A stretch of DNA of 64,000 nt from Labyrinthula sp. Ha (lineage: Eukaryota > Sar > Bigyra > Labyrinthulida > Labyrinthulaceae), in NCBI GenBank assembly GCA_015227615.1, contig JAALGZ010000044.1, positions 1-64,000 on the forward strand. Reading direction: 5' to 3'. Of the stretch, positions 59,022 through 64,000 are shown one piece after another (within the stretch, counting starts at the first letter, position 1; the number at the start of each line of letters is the position of its first letter). A program made the position numbers and the translations under genes. The notes beneath the pieces are model-generated. The model saw only the letters and a program-made list of their open reading frames with translations. It did not search any database and was not told the origin of the DNA.

Positions 59022-60287
59022 TCAAGGTTCAGACTTATAAATCAACTTCAGTGCAGACAGATCAGAAGGCGTTTCGTCACATACTCCTCTAAAGCCTATC
59101 TCATTGGCATCTATCCCATCGAGTACCTGCCCAGCAATAATAACAATCCCAACCCCAGTCATCAATATCACTGCAAGAACAATGTAACCACCTAATAAAG
59201 CAACAACAATACTTTTTCTCCCATTCATCTGCTTGACAAGCCAATCCACACCAAACCTACCAGCAACAGCAGCTGAACCACCAAGTAACAAGCAGGGAAG
59301 TATCATCTCTTGAGGAACTAATCCTTCCAATGTAAACTGAATTGCAGAAGCTCCAACTGTTGAAAGCAGCATGAACTGGGATGTGCTTCTTGCTAGAAGT
59401 GGATCAACACCTAGATGCAGTAGAAGAGGTCCTTTAACCGTCGAGCCACCAATTCCACACAGCGATGAGAGAAATCCAGCACACACACAGAGGAACGTAC
59501 AATGCCAAGCGAGATCTCTTGTCTTTTCTATATCAATCGCTGGCAGATTTTTCTCTTTGGTCTCTAGGGACTTGACTAGATAAGAGATATTCGATTGTGC
59601 CAGATAAAATGTCAAAAGACTGACGAAGATGATAGAGATAAAATATTGTGGAGTTCCACAGGGATCATATTCAGTCAACTGAAATATACTCAGCGTAACA
59701 ACAGATATAAAACACACAACAAGGGTCACAATAGCCCTTTGCGTTGTACCAATATTAATCAAACGAGGATCATCACTTCCCCACTGATACACAACCTCAT
59801 CTTTTTCTTCTTCTTCAAGAGATTCATATTTTTGTTTTTCTTCTTTATTTATTAACGGCTCTATTTCTTTCAACGTTGCGTTCTCTTGTTGATATAGCCG
59901 TTTAGCTTTTGTCAACGTTTTTTTGGCAGAAAAAGATAAAAGAGCAGACATAAGAAGAGTAATAAGCCAATAAGGAAGCATTCTTGCTGCAATAACACCA
60001 TAGACAGTTCCAAGTAGAGTAGCAGGTTCCATAATCATAATAACATCAAATGCAAATATTTTGATAAAAGGCTTGTTCTTTCGTTCAAGATGGTAATGGA
60101 GAAGGAAGAAAACCACAGAAGTACCAAACACAGTTACTTTGGAAAGAGGGATGGCCTCATAAACAAGACCGTAAAGAATGATGAAGAGGATTGTATATAC
60201 TGCACCACCACCAACTCCAGCCCCTGCTGCAAGAGTTCCTGAAGCGAAGAGTATCAAATGCTTGAACAAACTCAGTATGCTGTACAT
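59022..60287 (-). CDS. TauE/SafE-family membrane transporter
   Basis: A 421-residue protein of the sulfite exporter TauE/SafE family, which moves sulfur-containing or small organic anions across a membrane. It shows the family's two homologous halves: an N-terminal helix bundle with GTLAAGAGVGGGAVYTI near residues 17-33, and a second with SSLCGIGGSTVKGPLLL near 274-290. A charged loop rich in Glu and Lys (about 130-175, with KEEKQKYESLEEEEKDEVV) separates them. I count about nine to ten hydrophobic segments. It starts at ATG 60287, has no intron, and ends with TGA. The substrate is unknown. Confidence 0.9.
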   Translation of the reverse strand: MYSILSLFKHLILFASGTLAAGAGVGGGAVYTILFIILYGLVYEAIPLSKVTVFGTSVVFFLLHYHLERKNKPFIKIFAFDVIMIMEPATLLGTVYGVIAARMLPYWLITLLMSALLSFSAKKTLTKAKRLYQQENATLKEIEPLINKEEKQKYESLEEEEKDEVVYQWGSDDPRLINIGTTQRAIVTLVVCFISVVTLSIFQLTEYDPCGTPQYFISIIFVSLLTFYLAQSNISYLVKSLETKEKNLPAIDIEKTRDLAWHCTFLCVCAGFLSSLCGIGGSTVKGPLLLHLGVDPLLARSTSQFMLLSTVGASAIQFTLEGLVPQEMILPCLLLGGSAAVAGRFGVDWLVKQMNGRKSIVVALLGGYIVLAVILMTGVGIVIIAGQVLDGIDANEIGFRGVCDETPSDLSALKLIYKSEP

Positions 60288-63200
60288 CGTGCTATCTTAT
60301 CAAATAATTGCAATTATTCTTTATTTAATCAAACAGATTCGAACACGGGAGTTTTACAATTGCATCGTTTGAATTATGGTTTCTTAACGAAATACTCTAC
60401 CGTGATAGAACGGTAAAGATATTTATGGTAGTACCATGGTAGAGATTTCTCTAAATTTTCTTTATTGCTCTTACAATAGAATACCGGTATATATTGCGGG
60501 GTAACGGTATCTTCCAAACTCGTTGGTAATTGCTGAAAGTTGATATTCCTTCTGTAAAAAAAAAAGTCAAAACCCAAAAAGTTCGGTGACAAAAGGAAGA
60601 ATATTGTTTTTACGAATAATGAAACAAAGTTTAGGCAAGTGAAAGAGGGTTTGTTCAGATTTAAGAGCAACCGTGATGTTCAGAAACCAGGAACTTTACC
60701 TGTGCTTTCGTCTTGAAAACCTTCTTGAGTTCACATTTCTCAGTTTGAGTACTTTTGTAAGAAAATTAAACAAGTTAACCAGCAACAAAAAAAATAAGTT
60801 GAACGAGTGGCAAATATATATTTTTTTTAATGCCTTTGGTTCCTATGATCCATTCTTAGCATGATGTCTGATGGCTGTATCTAGAAGTCAAAAAATCCTC
60901 TGAAAATTGCTTTAGAATGAGCTCTCTGGTAAAAAAAAGAATCTCAGTGTGTGCTAAAACTTTATTTAATTTCTGATTAATTACACCTTTACCCACTCTC
61001 TTAGATTCATCCTAAGCATAAGTGCTTGATCTGCCATATTCTTGGTCCGATCTTTACTGCTGAAGAACCTTGTATGCATTACTTGAATTCTTGGGATATA
61101 ACTAGAACCTCCGACCCAATCGCTTTCGCCAAACTCTTAATCTAATATCCCAGCATCTCGAATAGCCTATTCAACATGCTTTGAATTATTTTAAATAGCT
61201 GCAGTTTCACCTCTTCTGCACAAGATACCCCGCTGTTTGTTTTCTGATCAACTTGAGTTAATTTCCAATTATTAGTTTTAAGAACTATCTATGAAAGGAA
61301 TTGCCAATTCCATAGCAGACTCGATGATCATAAAAAATTATTTCAATTAAACCGGTAGGGTCAATAACTACTATAACGAAATGAAGGAATTGGTTCCTCT
61401 GAACTTAATCGTGTTACAATGTCTCGGCCCCAGTGATCTAAAAATCTGCTAAAATGAACGTGTTTTTGTTTCATGATTCATTGATATTTAGTATTTTAGG
61501 CCAATCGCTTTATTGTAAAAATTATGATCTTGACTAAAGCCAACTAGAATGTTAGTGATCCTTTTTCCGAGGTGAGAGTTGGTATTGCCCCATCGAGGTT
61601 TGCCACTAGGAGGTTCGAGTCAGAAACGTTCAGCGACTCAAATGAGTACGAGTGAGTTTAATAAGCTCAACTTTAATTAAGTTAATCAAATTAGCATCAG
61701 TATAATTAGAATGCTTTTGTCTTTAAAATGGTACCAAATACGTTTTATTAATCTAACCCTAAGGTGTTTAGCTTTTAAAAACAAGAATATCGTTTTCTAA
61801 GTTAAAATTGGTCAGAAAACAGTCATAAAACGACATTCTTTAAAAAAAGTATATTTTCTTGATAAAAAGATCACCTATATATCAACCTATATGTGTTTTT
61901 TTGAATACTTTGTCTGGGGTAAAGCTTAAAGAAACAAATAGTTTCATATAAGCATTTGCAATAATATTAAACAGATTTGTAAAATTAAGACTAATATGAA
62001 CTTCAAACTTTATATTTCTCATTTCAAAGCTAATGAAAAATGGTTGAAGATAAAATAAAAGTTTATCTTTCTCGTTTTCATCTAATTAAATATTCAGTCT
62101 TGATTATTCTATAGTTAAGTTCGGAGCCAAACTCGGAGATATCTTAAATCATCCATAACTAGAGGAGAAAACGATTTCTCAGGATGATTTGTCACTTGGT
62201 ATCACCCATTCAGAAATATTCGACATTTAAGGGTACCCTTTTTCAAAGTTTCTGAGATCTTGGAAATAGGATACATTGTTAGGACGTCTATACAGAATAC
62301 TTCAAATCTAAGGTCAAGCTACTTATAGATCTAAATTCACCCGTTATTTTAACTGGTAAGATCTGTTGGGGCACTAGACGTGTATTTCTTGAGTTATTAC
62401 ACGGATTGAAGTTGATAAAAACAGCATTTTAGCCCAATATCGACTTTTCCTTAAAAGAATATTAATATATTCTAAAAAACAGAATTAAAAGTCATAGGTT
62501 TTATTCTTAGTTGTTAGAGGCTTCCTAGTACAAAAATTTAGGGGACCATAGTAAAACTTAGGGATTTCGTATGTTCAGATGTGCAGATTTTCAACATTTG
62601 ACTTTTCTGAGTGAAGTTTAGCCCAAAATACAATTAACTAGAGAAAAAAAGTCCCAAGAAATGGTTTGATAAGTTAGGTATGATGAGTTCTTAGGGTCTG
62701 AGAACAATAAGATCATCTATAAAGTTGTTCTTTGTGATGTTACGTTTGAATGTATGTTTTCTTAGAGATCTCTAAACTTAGTGAAAAGGAGCCTTAAAGC
62801 TAGTCTTTTTTAGGATTTAAAGTACTCATCCTTATTAAATATTTTGAAAAAATATATGGTTGGAAAGATTTTTTTCATGTGAAACACATTGTGGGTGATA
62901 ATATTGTATTTGAGGAAGATTTCGTGACAACACTAAGAAATACTATATACGCTATTTTCAGTAATCATGGCTCTTTTATACTTTATATTATTTAAATCCT
63001 CTACATTTTTATATTATTAAGTGCTAGATTCAATTTGAAATATGTTTTGAGGTTTGTAGAACAGTTGAAAAAGAATTGTTGATTATATGGCCATTATGCT
63101 GCATTTCTGAAAAAATCGCTAATAAAGTTTTCCACACCCCGTAATGACAAAAATCATAAAACGCTATTGTTTACTAATAAGCTTTACTTGAATATAAGAG

Positions 63201-64000
63201 CCAACCTTGACAGTTTACAGAGGTAGTGTAACCTTTTTCTTCATTGTTTTCTGGTTGATGTAAAATGAACAAACAATATTTTGGTTGTCTTTGGTATTCT
63301 ACATAAAATTAACTGTTTGAAATCCTCTAATTTCTTATATAGCTAGAGATATATTTAAAACTTTTTACGAAACTGTATTTTTTTCATAACTCAAGAAATT
63401 GTAGAAAAATTAGCTCTGCAACTATTTGTTAATTCATCAAGAGTTCAGTTTTCCCTGAAAACAGTTGAATAGAAAAGTATTTTCGGTGCTCAAATAAGAA
63501 AAACTAAGGACTGGATTACTAGTTCTAATTCAGAAGATTAGTATAATATGTTGCAATAATGATTTAAGCAAAATTTGGGTGAAATTCATTACGAACAATA
63601 ATATAACGTGAAATTCGCAAGTATTTTGGAAAAATTAAAATCTTAATTTTAACTACGCTCAAATTATGAATATAAAAAATAAAAAGCAAATTGAATTAGA
63701 AATTACTTCATATATTATTTTGGATTTTATTTTGTGCAAAAATGCGAAGCTTTCGCTGTGAAAATTACTTTTACTGGGGTAAATAATGTTATACTTTTTT
63801 CTTTCAAATTTTGTAATTTAGAGTATGCACAACCAAAACTCAAATTAATAAAAAGTAATATTATTTCTTACGGAAGTGTAGAAAATTTAAACTCCTTTCG
63901 AATTGTGTATTTTAGGTTTGGTGCAACAAAGTTTAAGCTAAGTTAGAGTTCATTCTGGGCGCTCGTAGTGTAATATTGTTGGTATTTTGCGAGGTATTGG
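60288..64000. other. Right flank, no intact gene
   Basis: 3.7 kb of AT-rich DNA. About 100-250 bp upstream of the transporter start there are several CGGTA/TACCG elements, including the palindrome ATACCGGTAT near 60481; a regulatory role is only a suggestion. A possible Hsp70 fragment is listed separately. Confidence 0.45.
60990..61125 (-). pseudogene. Possible Hsp70 fragment
   Basis: On the minus strand an open stretch reads VGGSSYIPRIQ, followed after about seven residues by FFSSKDRTKNMADQAL. This matches the Hsp70 nucleotide-binding-domain signature (VGGS(S/T)RIPxxQ, then FFxxKxxxxxxNxDEAV) in order and spacing, though Asp and Glu of the second block have drifted. Only about 45 codons are readable and the flanks are broken. 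It is probably a decayed host gene copy. Confidence 0.4.

Noticed and set aside
61560-61640. A tRNA-like GGTTCGAGTC box
   Set aside because: The flanking bases do not pair into a T-arm stem, and no acceptor or anticodon arm can be drawn at the right distances.

Overview
The window looks like nuclear DNA of a unicellular eukaryote (a protist or alga). It is AT-rich, with Ty1/copia, MULE and LINE elements and typical eukaryotic genes (eIF3k, a CMC1-type mitochondrial protein, a Roco GTPase). TAA, TAG and TGA all end genes, so the code is the standard one. The most telling trait is the introns. Every intron I can place by reading frame (18 in four genes) is 27-32 nt long, mostly GTA...TAG. Such tiny introns are known only from scattered lineages, and I cannot name the species.

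Layout. 1-2553: gene-free, a short repeat and a possible gene relic. 2554-7617: a whole-looking Ty1/copia element on the minus strand with identical 300-bp LTRs. 8181-10408: two tail-to-tail paralogous seven-helix membrane proteins with an EGF-like N-terminus. 10699-14397: a broken MULE DNA transposon with 30-bp TIRs and two internal tandem arrays. 14398-20074: mostly empty, one coding-like relic. 20075-23491: a ten-exon gene for a large receptor-like protein (filamin-like/PA-like ectodomain plus seven helices). 25.8-26.3 kb and 35.4-35.9 kb: inverted copies of a 530-bp repeat. 26623-29195: a seven-exon LRR-like/Roc-COR (Roco) gene. 29.3-35.1 kb: decayed coding stretches on the minus strand. 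36.2-39.6 kb: a broken LINE. 42373-45916: a very dense four-gene island (adenine deaminase, unknown helical protein, eIF3k, methyltransferase). 50953-51420: a small cytidylyltransferase-like protein. 51797-52431: a CMC1-like twin CX9C gene overlapping tail-to-tail with a small basic protein. 57-58.5 kb: a possible Ty3/gypsy fossil. 59022-60287: a TauE/SafE transporter. 60.3-64 kb: empty except for a possible Hsp70 fragment.

The three seven-helix proteins and the Roco protein suggest surface sensing and signalling. The island holds housekeeping genes: purine salvage, translation initiation and protein methylation. The genome appears to alternate tight gene islands, with 2-53 bp between genes, with deserts of several kilobases that hold transposons and gene relics.
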